52,216 nucleotides of DNA from a virus. The DNA lies in the IMG/VR virus record IMGVR_UViG_3300003177_000008, positions 1 to 52,216 of that record; one strand, given 5' to 3'. The notes under the pieces are model-generated. The model was not told the DNA's origin, searched no databases, and worked only from the letters and a program-made list of their open reading frames with translations. Made by a program: the position numbers and the translations under genes. Shown here one piece after another: positions 1-7,508 of the stretch; position 1 is the first letter of the stretch, and every line of letters starts with the position of its first letter.

Positions 1-88
1 CGTTTGTAGCTAACATATACTTAGGATATTCATTATCCAACTGCTCTAACTCTTCAATTTTCTGAAGTATTTTCTCTTTTGTATTCAT
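1..88 (-). CDS. N-terminal fragment of an unknown protein, runs off the window
   Basis: Only the first 29 codons are inside the window. The ATG lies at 86-88, behind an AAGGAT ribosome site and a full copy of the long early-type promoter module. The visible peptide is charged and helical (MNTKEKILQKIEELEQLDN). Function cannot be judged. Confidence 0.6.
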   Translation of the reverse strand, partial: MNTKEKILQKIEELEQLDNEYPKYMLATN

Positions 89-103
89 CTTTCTATCCTT
101 TTC

Positions 104-140
104 TCTTTATATAATATATTATAGTATAATAAAACTTAAA
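104..140 (-). promoter_or_regulatory. Long early/middle-type promoter module
   Basis: Read on the minus strand it has TTTTAAG, then TATAATATATTATATAAAGAG, then the AAGGAT ribosome site of the next gene. Near-identical modules stand before at least seven other transcription units in this window, which is the main evidence that it is a promoter. Confidence 0.65.
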
Positions 141-153
141 ACAAGTTTAAATA

Positions 154-363
154 TTATCTTTCACTCTTTTCAAATAAATTAATAATGTATTTGTCTCTAG
201 TATCACAGTACTCACCTTCGTATTTTTTCTTCTGAGTTAATCCGCAATCTTTACATTGCCTATAATATTCAGTACCGCTACTCCAGAAACATATATCACT
301 ACAATCATAATATACTTCTTTACATACCCAATTATGCCATATACATTTTCCGAATAACTTCAT
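154..363 (-). CDS. Small cysteine-rich protein, zinc-ribbon-like
   Basis: 69 residues. An FGK-x3-HNWVCKE start and a CKDCG knuckle, with two more cysteines between, suggest a small metal-binding fold like the phage DUF1660 type (family resemblance only). It is followed closely by a run of small unknown minus-strand genes. Function unknown. Confidence 0.55.
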   Translation of the reverse strand: MKLFGKCIWHNWVCKEVYYDCSDICFWSSGTEYYRQCKDCGLTQKKKYEGEYCDTRDKYIINLFEKSER

Positions 364-367
364 TTAC

Positions 368-754
368 CTACCAATCAATATCAATACCGTAATCTCCGGC
401 CTCTAAAAGACCTTTTTCATATAAATCATTAAGTACCATTTGAGTATCTGGATAAAAGTTTCTTTCCCACCATAATTCTAAATCCCCTTCTTTATCGTAA
501 CTTTTTTCATTATCATTTAAGAATTGTTTAGGATCTCTTTCTAACCAAGCTTTAAAGCTAACACCCATTTCAGGACCATTTACAATTTCCGGTACTGTAT
601 CATTTGTAAAATCATCCGCATAATCAGGAACTTTGAAATACTCTATACCTCTTTCTTTACAACCATCTTGTTGTTGAAAACTATATGTTCTATTATAGGT
701 TTCAGTAACTAATTTATCAAACTCAAATACTCCAATTACTTTAACATTTTTCAT
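368..754 (-). CDS. Hypothetical acidic protein
   Basis: 128 residues, acidic and rich in W, Y and D, with no signal peptide or membrane segment. Its ATG overlaps the end of the upstream gene by 14 bases, so the two are probably translated from one mRNA. No family recognised. Confidence 0.6.
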   Translation of the reverse strand: MKNVKVIGVFEFDKLVTETYNRTYSFQQQDGCKERGIEYFKVPDYADDFTNDTVPEIVNGPEMGVSFKAWLERDPKQFLNDNEKSYDKEGDLELWWERNFYPDTQMVLNDLYEKGLLEAGDYGIDIDW

Positions 755-1355
755 CTTTTTCCTCTAATATATCAATAAACTCTAATGGGGCTACATTATC
801 CCAGTACTCTTCTGTATAATCTGCATAATATCTAGCTACTTCATGGCTAGTACCAAAAGTTTCGTCAAGACATTTTGTTCCATATTTACTTACAAAATAC
901 TCATTACAATTATTATCCCAGAATACACATAGTTCACCATTCTTTGGTTCCCACTTTTTAAAGTTCTTTTTAATCATATTTTCATAAGCTTGTATTACAA
1001 AGCCTGAATTTTTATCTTGTACCCAATCACCTACTTTGAATTTTGGTTCATCTGGTTTGATGCGATAATACTTTGCAGGAACAGCTTCTGATATATTAGC
1101 AACATCAATATATTTATGCTTTCTTTCTTCTGGCACACAACCAGGACTCATATTGTGTTGAATACTCTTACCATCAGCTAGTGCTTTACGAAATTCGTAA
1201 TACTCATCGTTTTGAACATAAGCACAGTTTAAATCGAAAGCTGGAGATAAAGTTAACATCCATTCACCAGCTCCGTTCCACCAAACACCTTTGTCAGTAT
1301 TATCTACCCACCATTGAATTACTTCTTTATGTTTTAATGCTTGTTCTTTAGTCAT
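741..1355 (-). CDS. Hypothetical tryptophan-rich protein
   Basis: 204 residues, first gene after a strong promoter module (about 1375-1405), with an AAGGAT site just before the ATG. The middle holds an FKVGDWV stretch typical of small SH3-like beta barrels, followed by a W/C-rich segment (CVFWDNNCNEYFV). No catalytic motif seen; role unknown. Confidence 0.6.
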   Translation of the reverse strand: MTKEQALKHKEVIQWWVDNTDKGVWWNGAGEWMLTLSPAFDLNCAYVQNDEYYEFRKALADGKSIQHNMSPGCVPEERKHKYIDVANISEAVPAKYYRIKPDEPKFKVGDWVQDKNSGFVIQAYENMIKKNFKKWEPKNGELCVFWDNNCNEYFVSKYGTKCLDETFGTSHEVARYYADYTEEYWDNVAPLEFIDILEEKDEKC

Positions 1356-1374
1356 CTTTCTATCCTTCTTTTTC

Positions 1375-1406
1375 TTTATATAATATATTATAGTATAATA
1401 AAGCTT
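1375..1406 (-). promoter_or_regulatory. Long early/middle-type promoter module
   Basis: Minus strand TTTTAAGCTTTATTATACTA followed by TAATATATTATATAAAG. It heads the genes ending at 154. Same module as at 104-140. Confidence 0.65.
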
Positions 1407-1415
1407 AAAAGCAAA

Positions 1416-1673
1416 TTACTTCAACCTATATATGTTGTTATCTTCAGTATCATCACCAAATACACAAGATATTTTTATCTTATCATCTATCTGATGTACT
1501 ACTACATCTTTTGATATATTTTTAGCAAATTTTAATATCTGTTCTGCGACCTTATTATTTTTAGTATATACTACTAGAAGGGGTGCTCCATTATATCCTT
1601 CTTTTATCTCTAAACTATATATATCTAACTCAATAGACATTTTAATAAGACTCTTCATATCTGGTGTATACAT
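1416..1673 (-). CDS. Hypothetical small protein
   Basis: 85 residues, alternating beta/alpha pattern, no recognisable motif. The ATG begins one base after the stop codon of the upstream cREC gene, indicating coupled translation. Confidence 0.55.
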   Translation of the reverse strand: MYTPDMKSLIKMSIELDIYSLEIKEGYNGAPLLVVYTKNNKVAEQILKFAKNISKDVVVHQIDDKIKISCVFGDDTEDNNIYRLK

Positions 1674-1674
1674 T

Positions 1675-1986
1675 TTAACTCACTCTAGATTTAAGATATG
1701 AGTTGAGATACCCCTCAATATTAGCTTTACCTACAGGATTCGCAGAATGAACATTAAATTCAAAAAATTCAGGAATAAACTCACCACCCATATCAATATC
1801 CATTTCTACTAACCATTTAACTATCTTCATAGCATCATCATCCTCACCTAAATCATGATCAAAAGATATATGATCAGGACAACCATATCTCTCAATATAG
1901 TTAATAGTTTCTTGACTTGATCTTGTAATTTTATCAAATTCTCCCTTCGGATTTCTGATATCGTCGATATATAATCTCACTTTCAT
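1675..1986 (-). CDS. Cyclic-phosphate-processing receiver-like (cREC) protein
   Basis: 103 residues. It matches the cREC pattern: YIDDIRNP at the N-terminus (two acidic residues), ISFDHDLGED in the middle, and HSANPVGKANIEGYL at the C-terminus. By family knowledge these receiver-like domains are linked to cyclic nucleotide 2',3'-phosphate processing and often sit in RNA-repair or conflict gene sets. It is the first gene after its own promoter and lies next to the NAD genes. Exact substrate is unknown. Confidence 0.7.
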   Translation of the reverse strand: MKVRLYIDDIRNPKGEFDKITRSSQETINYIERYGCPDHISFDHDLGEDDDAMKIVKWLVEMDIDMGGEFIPEFFEFNVHSANPVGKANIEGYLNSYLKSRVS

Positions 1987-1987
1987 A

Positions 1988-2032
1988 CCTTCTCTTTTAT
2001 TTAATATATTATATTATATATGTTCTTAAAGT
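1988..2032 (-). promoter_or_regulatory. Long early/middle-type promoter module
   Basis: Minus strand CTTTAAGAACATATATAATA followed by TAATATATTAAATAAAAGAG and the AAGG site of the cREC gene. Confidence 0.6.
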
Positions 2033-2036
2033 TAGT

Positions 2037-2729
2037 TTAAATTCTTCTTTTTCTTTTAAAACTATCCCAGTCATTAAAGATAACTGTGACTTTATCACCT
2101 TTAGAAATTTCAATTTTTTGAACATTATGAACAATATTATTTTGACCATCTACCCAAAGAACAACAGAAGATCTGGATTTACAAGTAATTGAAGTTCTTT
2201 TAGGCTCTATTACATAATGGATTTTTCTATTAGTTTTATCACCGGTAATACTCCAGTTTTTTGAGCCTAGTGGAAGGATAACTCCTCCATTATTTTTATT
2301 AATACCTGTAGAACCTTGGGCGGTACTGATAATTACACCTCCACCTTTAAAGCTACCAATAATTTTATCAGCGTCATGAACATTAAATTCAATCCAAGCA
2401 TCCATATCACCACCAAGCATTATTTCATTAAATGCTTGAAATTCTTTAGTTATGGTTGTAGGATCCTTAAGCTTATTTGGTGTTTGATATGTTACCTTTA
2501 CCTTAATGAGTCTAAAAAATTTAAATTTAGCATTATTTGAAATATTTACTGAGTCATTCATAAGAAAGTTCATAGTTCCTGCACCAATACCGAAAAACGG
2601 CTTATTTAGGTGTCTATATTTGTTAATTGCTTTAAGAAGAGTACCATCTCCACCCTTAGCAATTACGATATTCCCTCTTGCATCAATAAATTTATTTTCA
2701 TCGTAACTATCTTGATAAAACATTTTCAA
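2037..2729 (-). CDS. ATP-NAD kinase (NadK-like)
   Basis: 230 residues, shorter than typical bacterial NadK (about 290) but with the defining motifs. GGDGT is at 26-30, followed by the GAGTMNFL loop. The NE/D motif appears as FNEIMLGGD, and the ISTAQGSTGINKNNGG segment binds the nucleotide. It should phosphorylate NAD to NADP. It lies downstream of the NMN adenylyltransferase and nicotinamide phosphoribosyltransferase genes on the same strand, so together the three could make NADP from nicotinamide. NAD kinase is an uncommon addition to phage NAD salvage sets. Confidence 0.85.
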   Translation of the reverse strand: MKMFYQDSYDENKFIDARGNIVIAKGGDGTLLKAINKYRHLNKPFFGIGAGTMNFLMNDSVNISNNAKFKFFRLIKVKVTYQTPNKLKDPTTITKEFQAFNEIMLGGDMDAWIEFNVHDADKIIGSFKGGGVIISTAQGSTGINKNNGGVILPLGSKNWSITGDKTNRKIHYVIEPKRTSITCKSRSSVVLWVDGQNNIVHNVQKIEISKGDKVTVIFNDWDSFKRKRRI

Positions 2730-2741
2730 TCCTCCTATTAA

Positions 2742-3488
2742 TTACCACAGCCATTCTTTAAGTTTAAAATACACTCTCGCATCTAGAAGATGCTTCATAC
2801 CTTCTATATTCTCTCTAATATCTCTAGCATTGGCATTTATTTTTACATCTGTTCTTTTTACAAATTGTACTTGTTTAAGAACTATTCCTCTATCTCTAAA
2901 AATATCAGTATAAAATGTATTTTTATATTTTTTGTTATTAAAAGTAAATGATGTTCTATCTACCTCTTTATTATGACTAAAAAGAACTATATCATTTACA
3001 ATATCACCATTATAGTCAATTTCTTTATGTAGAGTATCTCCTATATCATTTGTAAGATTACTAAACCACATATCCCAATCAGAATAATCTACTCCTCTAA
3101 TAAAAATTATAGGAATGTTAGGGTAAATAAGTCTTATCAGCTCTTTACGTTGTGCATATGTAAGAGGATTTTTAAATCTATCTCTATCGTCATTAGAACT
3201 TCCAAGAACTATAATAGGAGTAAGCCCTTCAAGCAAAATTTCATTTATAATTTCTTGATGACCTTTATGAAATGGTTGGCATCTTCCAATAAACAATCCA
3301 AATTTCTTTTTAGGTTTTTTAGTTTCATCATATGATTTATTTTCTAGAGCTATTTTTACCTTTTCTAGAGTTTCATCATAATTTACATCGAATGAAGTAA
3401 CTACATCTTTAGTTATTTCTTCAGCTTTTATATCATCACCATGAAGTTCTTTATGAATTCTTATGTAGTGGTTAATATTTTCAATCAT
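2742..3488 (-). CDS. Nicotinamide-nucleotide adenylyltransferase (NadM-type)
   Basis: 248 residues. After an N-terminal extension of about 60 residues comes the nucleotidyltransferase signature GRCQPFHKGH (68-77), then the VLGSSNDDRDRFKNPLTYAQR block and a C-terminal NARDIREN segment in the position of the ISSTxxR motif. It should join NMN and ATP into NAD. It lacks the Nudix half found in some NadM/Nudix fusions; a separate Nudix-like gene lies at 5396-5872. It is 12 bases upstream of the NAD kinase gene. Confidence 0.88.
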   Translation of the reverse strand: MIENINHYIRIHKELHGDDIKAEEITKDVVTSFDVNYDETLEKVKIALENKSYDETKKPKKKFGLFIGRCQPFHKGHQEIINEILLEGLTPIIVLGSSNDDRDRFKNPLTYAQRKELIRLIYPNIPIIFIRGVDYSDWDMWFSNLTNDIGDTLHKEIDYNGDIVNDIVLFSHNKEVDRTSFTFNNKKYKNTFYTDIFRDRGIVLKQVQFVKRTDVKINANARDIRENIEGMKHLLDARVYFKLKEWLW

Positions 3489-3538
3489 AATATTCCTTTA
3501 TTTAAAACTAACTATAAAAAACTGCTCGAGGAGTGGTA

Positions 3539-3622
3539 CTAAAAGGGATCTCTTGCATAAATCATCCTATAACATTCATATATAGTTTTCTTATTAAACT
3601 CTACTAAATTTGTTCTACTCAC
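3539..3622 (-). CDS. Possible 27-residue peptide, GTG start
   Basis: A short frame with a GTG start behind AGGAAG at good spacing, in the gap between two genes. It begins MSRTNLVEFNKK. Too short to judge by composition; recorded because the ribosome site is good. Confidence 0.25.
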   Translation of the reverse strand: MSRTNLVEFNKKTIYECYRMIYARDPF

Positions 3623-3662
3623 TTTTATTACTTCCTAATAGTCGATTTAACCATTTTCTTTA

Positions 3663-3944
3663 TTATATATTTTTTTTTAATCTTTTTCTAGTTTTCATAG
3701 TTGGATATACCTCTAAATCATAAATAGATCCATATGCATATGGATAATTTCCTACCCATATTGTGATATTTACGTCATTAAATTTCATAGTATAACGATT
3801 TATCACAATATCTACATCATCATCCATTAATTTATTAAGAAATTTATCATAATCCTTATCTATAAATCCTATATGATTAGAATCTATATAATACCAATAA
3901 AAACTAACACCTATAATGATAAAAGTTAATATAAAAACAAACAT
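3663..3944 (-). CDS. Small single-pass membrane protein
   Basis: 93 residues. Residues 2-19 (FVFILTFIIIGVSFYWYY) form one membrane helix; the rest is soluble and ends in a basic tail (KTRKRLKKNI). It lies 9 bases downstream of the nicotinamide phosphoribosyltransferase gene within the NAD operon. Function unknown. Confidence 0.55.
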   Translation of the reverse strand: MFVFILTFIIIGVSFYWYYIDSNHIGFIDKDYDKFLNKLMDDDVDIVINRYTMKFNDVNITIWVGNYPYAYGSIYDLEVYPTMKTRKRLKKNI

Positions 3945-3953
3945 ATTTTTTCC

Positions 3954-5366
3954 TTAAGCGTTATTTTCTCTTACTTCTGTAAGAGTATATGTTTTAGTTA
4001 TTTCACCATTTTTAAAAACAGTTTCAAGTACATCATAACTACCATTCTCAAAATCAATTCCAACCCTATCAACAAAATATGACTCGGTAGTTGGATTATA
4101 ATATGTAGTAATTTTACCTCTCTTGGATACTTTATTTGGAGCTGTTACAGGATCTTTATAGACATCAATATCTTTTCTAGCACCATTATCATTTATAGTA
4201 ATACTTGAACATTTTACAGCCCACCCTTGAGTATCTCTATCGTGTTGCTGCATAAGCCAACCACCACTACCAAAGGCAATATTTTCAGTACTATATCCAT
4301 TTTTAACAAGAATATCAAGCATAATCTTCATACTTTCCGTATTAATACCATCTCCCCAGATAATTCTCATTTTATTCCAAACCTTAAATCCTTTATTGTT
4401 TATTGTAAATGGAATTTCATTTCTTTCCATAATCTTAAGAGTCTCTGGAATTATTTCAGCTGGATTACCACTATCTGGACGAATTACAAAAATTGGGTAT
4501 TCTTCAGAATTGATTTTCTTTTGAAATTCACTATCCTGTTTAGTAATCGTATCAACACATTTGAAGTAATCATATGAGTCACAAACTGCTGCAATAATAG
4601 GTTTTCCTTTATTATTTTCGAGATGATTCATAATCATATCAAATTCATTTTCTTTTGTCCAAGAAGTTGTGCTTGAGTGTTCAGTAGCTGGAATACTATG
4701 AGCAATTTCATGTATATTTCCAAGATAATTTTGATACGTAAATTTAATACTTTCAAAATTATCAGTTCCCATAAATCCTGCAGCGAGATGCGCCATACCA
4801 CCAATACCTGCTGATTCAACACTACTTGAACCGCGATCTCCAAAGTTATGATAGCTATAAGCTACAAACGGATTATCTTGAGTTTTTTCTGCATATTCTT
4901 CAAGCATTTTTCTAACAAAATAGCTTCTTGTAGCAACATTAGATGTGTACCAAACTTTCATAAGAACTGTTTCCATCCAAGAAGCTACCCAAAATACCTT
5001 AGGATTAGTACTTTCAACTGTAAAAAGAACATTCTTAACTGGAATTACTTTACCTTCTGGAATAGCTTTAATTTCAACCGGAAGTTTACCTCGGAGTTCA
5101 GTTGCAATATATCTCCATCCATTGTACTCAAAATCAATTCCGTGAGCATCAGCATACATTTTAGCTTCATCCACTTCACTCATTGTAATTGGAGTACTAA
5201 AATATTGTTTTAGAATATATTGTAGACCAAAGAAAAGAGTCTTATCATAAACCTTTCCACTTCTTGCTTCAGCATAATCAAACATACTTATTGTATTACT
5301 TGGATATTGTTTTGGGTGACTGTACTTATAACTATCAGCCAACATAATTCTATTTACATTAATCAT
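3954..5366 (-). CDS. nadV: Nicotinamide phosphoribosyltransferase (NadV/NAMPT)
   Basis: 470 residues, full length for the family. Recognisable blocks are DSYKYSHPKQYP (11-22), FGDRGSSSVESAGIGG (175-190), the phosphorylatable histidine in IPATEHSSTTSW (H230), RPDSGNP and the GSGGWLMQQHDRDTQGWA segment. The enzyme joins nicotinamide to PRPP to give NMN. With the downstream NMN adenylyltransferase this is the two-step salvage route that phages use to rebuild NAD after host defences destroy it. Start ATG follows AAAAGGATAG. Confidence 0.95.
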   Translation of the reverse strand: MINVNRIMLADSYKYSHPKQYPSNTISMFDYAEARSGKVYDKTLFFGLQYILKQYFSTPITMSEVDEAKMYADAHGIDFEYNGWRYIATELRGKLPVEIKAIPEGKVIPVKNVLFTVESTNPKVFWVASWMETVLMKVWYTSNVATRSYFVRKMLEEYAEKTQDNPFVAYSYHNFGDRGSSSVESAGIGGMAHLAAGFMGTDNFESIKFTYQNYLGNIHEIAHSIPATEHSSTTSWTKENEFDMIMNHLENNKGKPIIAAVCDSYDYFKCVDTITKQDSEFQKKINSEEYPIFVIRPDSGNPAEIIPETLKIMERNEIPFTINNKGFKVWNKMRIIWGDGINTESMKIMLDILVKNGYSTENIAFGSGGWLMQQHDRDTQGWAVKCSSITINDNGARKDIDVYKDPVTAPNKVSKRGKITTYYNPTTESYFVDRVGIDFENGSYDVLETVFKNGEITKTYTLTEVRENNA

Positions 5367-5395
5367 TTTCTATCCTTTTTCTTCTATATTTTTCA

Positions 5396-5872
5396 CTACA
5401 ACACTGAATTTCCAATAAATTCATTATTATCTAATTCATGTTCAGCATCCTTAGTCTTTTGATATCCAGTAACGTCTACTAAATATAAACTACACATCTG
5501 AGACATCTGAGAGCTAACTAGAGTTTCTCCTACAAATATAATATTTTTTAATGGAATTTCATAACCACTTTCTTCGAGAACCTCTTGCTGACAAATTTCT
5601 TGATAAGGTTTATTATTATCAATAGAGCCTCCAAAAGCCGTAGTCATTTTTACACTACGACCTTCAATTTCATCCCTAGGAGGTTTTGATTCGTTTATTA
5701 AAGCATACTTTTCAGTATTTGAATCCCATAAAATGAAAGCTATTGAATCTATTCCACCTCTTTCTCCATATTCATAATATCCTCTAGACTGTTTTACAGT
5801 AAAGAAAGGATTTCCATCTGGTGTTTTACCTTCACTTTGATATTGAATCTTAGCTGTAAAATCTTCATTCAT
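5396..5872 (-). CDS. Nudix-superfamily hydrolase, variant box
   Basis: 158 residues. The box reads GGSIDNNKPYQEICQQEVLEESGY, i.e. QEVLEESGY where REUxEExGU is expected, and K where the first conserved Glu should be. The metal-binding EE pair is kept. Position at the head of the NAD operon suggests an NAD, NADH or ADP-ribose substrate, but the altered box could also mean a changed or lost activity. Confidence 0.7.
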   Translation of the reverse strand: MNEDFTAKIQYQSEGKTPDGNPFFTVKQSRGYYEYGERGGIDSIAFILWDSNTEKYALINESKPPRDEIEGRSVKMTTAFGGSIDNNKPYQEICQQEVLEESGYEIPLKNIIFVGETLVSSQMSQMCSLYLVDVTGYQKTKDAEHELDNNEFIGNSVL

Positions 5873-5896
5873 TACTTCCTCCTACTTTAATTTATG

Positions 5897-5925
5897 TTAT
5901 TATATAATAAAGATCCTTAAAAGTA
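5897..5925 (-). promoter_or_regulatory. Promoter of the NAD operon
   Basis: Minus strand TTTTAAGGATCTTTATTATATAATAAC, a shorter form of the recurring module, 25 bases before the Nudix start. Confidence 0.55.
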
Positions 5926-5926
5926 A

Positions 5927-6415
5927 CTTATAAATGATAAAGAAAAGTTTGTTGATATTGTCTGGGATCTTCTTACTAAATCATATGCTAACATAGGTGG
6001 AATTAAAGGTTCAGGATTTCAATCTAAAAATAACATGATAGAAAAAATCAAAATGTGGAAAATATCAAGAAGAGATAATAAAATAGTAGCGGGGTTACTT
6101 TACAAAGATAAAGGAATGAGAAAAACTGTAGCTGTATTTACTGATGGATCTTCAGTAGGTAAAAAAGATTTAGAGAAAATGCTTCGTGATGATTTTGAAA
6201 GAAGTTCTATTGAAGTATCTCACTCTCTTATGAAATTTTTAGAAAAGAAAATACCCTCTACGGTTAAAAAGTATGTAGTAGATACCTCTAAAGTATCTGA
6301 TATTTTAGGAAAAGATATAGAGATTATAGATGATACTCACTATAAAAGAGATATTAATGGCACAGTAATTACTAAAATGATGTTAGGAAATATAAAGAAA
6401 TTTTATGAAGTTTAG
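5927..6415 (+). pseudogene. 5'-truncated phage protein of unknown function
   Basis: The frame is open from 5927 and reads like the interior of a conserved phage protein: DKEKFVDIVWDLLTKSYANI, then GGIKGSGFQSK. No start codon precedes this conserved part, and an in-frame TAA lies at 5924-5926. The first available ATG (6035) falls inside the conserved region and has no good ribosome site. I infer that the N-terminus, which in relatives I recall as a capsid-targeting-like MKTF... leader, has been lost. A perfect terminator follows the stop codon, consistent with a once functional unit. Confidence 0.6.
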
Positions 6416-6436
6416 GATTTCATGACTTGCTATTTC

Positions 6437-6461
6437 TAGATTATTGAATCTATGTTTTTTT
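6437..6461 (+). terminator. Rho-independent terminator
   Basis: TAGATT-ATTG-AATCTA perfect 6-bp stem followed by TG and seven T. It ends the plus-strand unit at 5927-6415 and overlaps the 3' end of the convergent gene. Confidence 0.7.
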
Positions 6462-6821
6462 ATAATCTATTAATTCATCTCTACTACCTAGAAGAACTAG
6501 TTCTTCTAAAACTAAAAATTCTGGTGTAGGAATTCTAGGAACTTTCACTTCTAGCCTATTAAATACCTCTTTAATATCAATAACAGGATTAATAGATATT
6601 AGTGGAATGTTATATCTTTCACATGCATTTCTAGCGAGATATGATCCTGTACTAGATGATATAATAAGATCATAACTTTTCATATTTTCTATTATTATTC
6701 TATAATCATTATCTTTTTCATAGTCTATTAGATTAAAATCAATTTTAGTATTTAATATATTTTCTAGAGTTTTAACTTTACTATTCGAACCTCTAAAACC
6801 ATTAACATATAGAATTTTCAT
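6450..6821 (-). CDS. UPF0227/YqiA-like esterase, C-terminally short
   Basis: 123 residues. The N-terminus LYVNGFRGSNSKVKTL and the nucleophile elbow SSSTGSYLA followed by ISINPVID match the YqiA alpha/beta hydrolase family, which normally has about 190 residues. The protein stops just after GSRDELIDY, so it has the serine and probably the aspartate but not the C-terminal segment carrying the catalytic histidine. The end lies in a 7-base A run (minus strand), so a frameshift is possible. Activity doubtful. Confidence 0.6.
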   Translation of the reverse strand: MKILYVNGFRGSNSKVKTLENILNTKIDFNLIDYEKDNDYRIIIENMKSYDLIISSSTGSYLARNACERYNIPLISINPVIDIKEVFNRLEVKVPRIPTPEFLVLEELVLLGSRDELIDYKKT

Positions 6822-6915
6822 TTCATATCCTTCATATATTTAATTATATACTATATTATCTTAAAATCTGCTTAAATTTCTATTTAGTGGATGTATTAAA
6901 GTAGTGGTGGATTAA

Positions 6916-7216
6916 TGGTGGAGTAGTGGGGAATCGAACCCCAGTCTTAAATTATTTTTTCAGTTGATTTTTACAAGTTTTGAAGTAGGCACAAAAAAGT
7001 ACTAAAAAGTACTGTATGTTTTATCTCATTTACCCAAGAGATTGAGGTTCTAGATTCTGTTGCTAGGCTACTAGAAAGCCCCGTAGCATTAAGCTACAAG
7101 CGCCGCTGGCGTATAATCTGTGTTGTTTACAGTTATTTTTGTTAAGAATTTTAAGTTTTCTTAAAACTACTTGAATCAAAAGATAATCATAATCTAATCG
7201 AAACCTTGTCAACCCC
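6916..7216 (-). ncRNA. ssrA: tmRNA (SsrA) with encoded CCA
   Basis: About 301 nt. The 3' end reads GACTGGGGTTCGATTCCCC, then ACTACTCCACCA. The 5' end reads GGGGTTGACAAGGTTTCGAT, as in tmRNA tRNA-like domains. Acceptor halves GGGGTTG and CTACTCC pair with one U:U mismatch and keep the G3:U70 wobble that alanyl-tRNA synthetase recognises. The tag frame at 7089-7130 reads VNNTDYTPAALVA then TAA, starting at a GTA resume codon. The Helicobacter pylori tag is known to start VNNTDYAPA. It should rescue stalled ribosomes and tag the products. Confidence 0.88.
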
Positions 7217-7277
7217 ATAAGTATTAGGAGTTCTTTTATATAGCGTCGTTCCTAATACCAACGCAAAGTCTATCAAC

Positions 7278-7475
7278 TTATTTCATCATATTTTTAGCAA
7301 ATTGAGCCATCTTTCTGACGTGTCCATCATTACTCTTCAAGCCTGCTTCAACTGCCTTCATTGGAATTTCATCATCCATAGAATCTATAAATCCTTGTTT
7401 AATAGCCCATTTATGAAAAGCACCTTTCTTTAGTTGCTCTTCCTCATCTAATCTGAAGTACTGTAGAAAACTCAT
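7278..7475 (-). CDS. Small late protein with possible capsid-targeting leader
   Basis: 65 residues, starting MSFLQYFRLDEEEQ and basic in its second half. A perfect TATAAATA late promoter (minus strand, 7501-7508) lies 25 bases upstream of the ATG. The N-terminus resembles the M-x-F leaders of other late small proteins here but lacks a clear x-E cleavage site. Function unknown. Confidence 0.6.
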   Translation of the reverse strand: MSFLQYFRLDEEEQLKKGAFHKWAIKQGFIDSMDDEIPMKAVEAGLKSNDGHVRKMAQFAKNMMK

Positions 7476-7500
7476 ATTAATTCCTAGTTTTGGTATATAA

Positions 7501-7508
7501 TATTTATA
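7501..7508 (-). promoter_or_regulatory. T4-type late promoter TATAAATA
   Basis: Exact octamer on the minus strand, 25 bases upstream of the ATG at 7475, lying at the edge of the long stem that closes the ncRNA candidate. Confidence 0.65.

Noticed and set aside
4227-5213. Long plus-strand frames opposite nadV
   Set aside because: Antisense shadows of a clear enzyme gene with no start signals.
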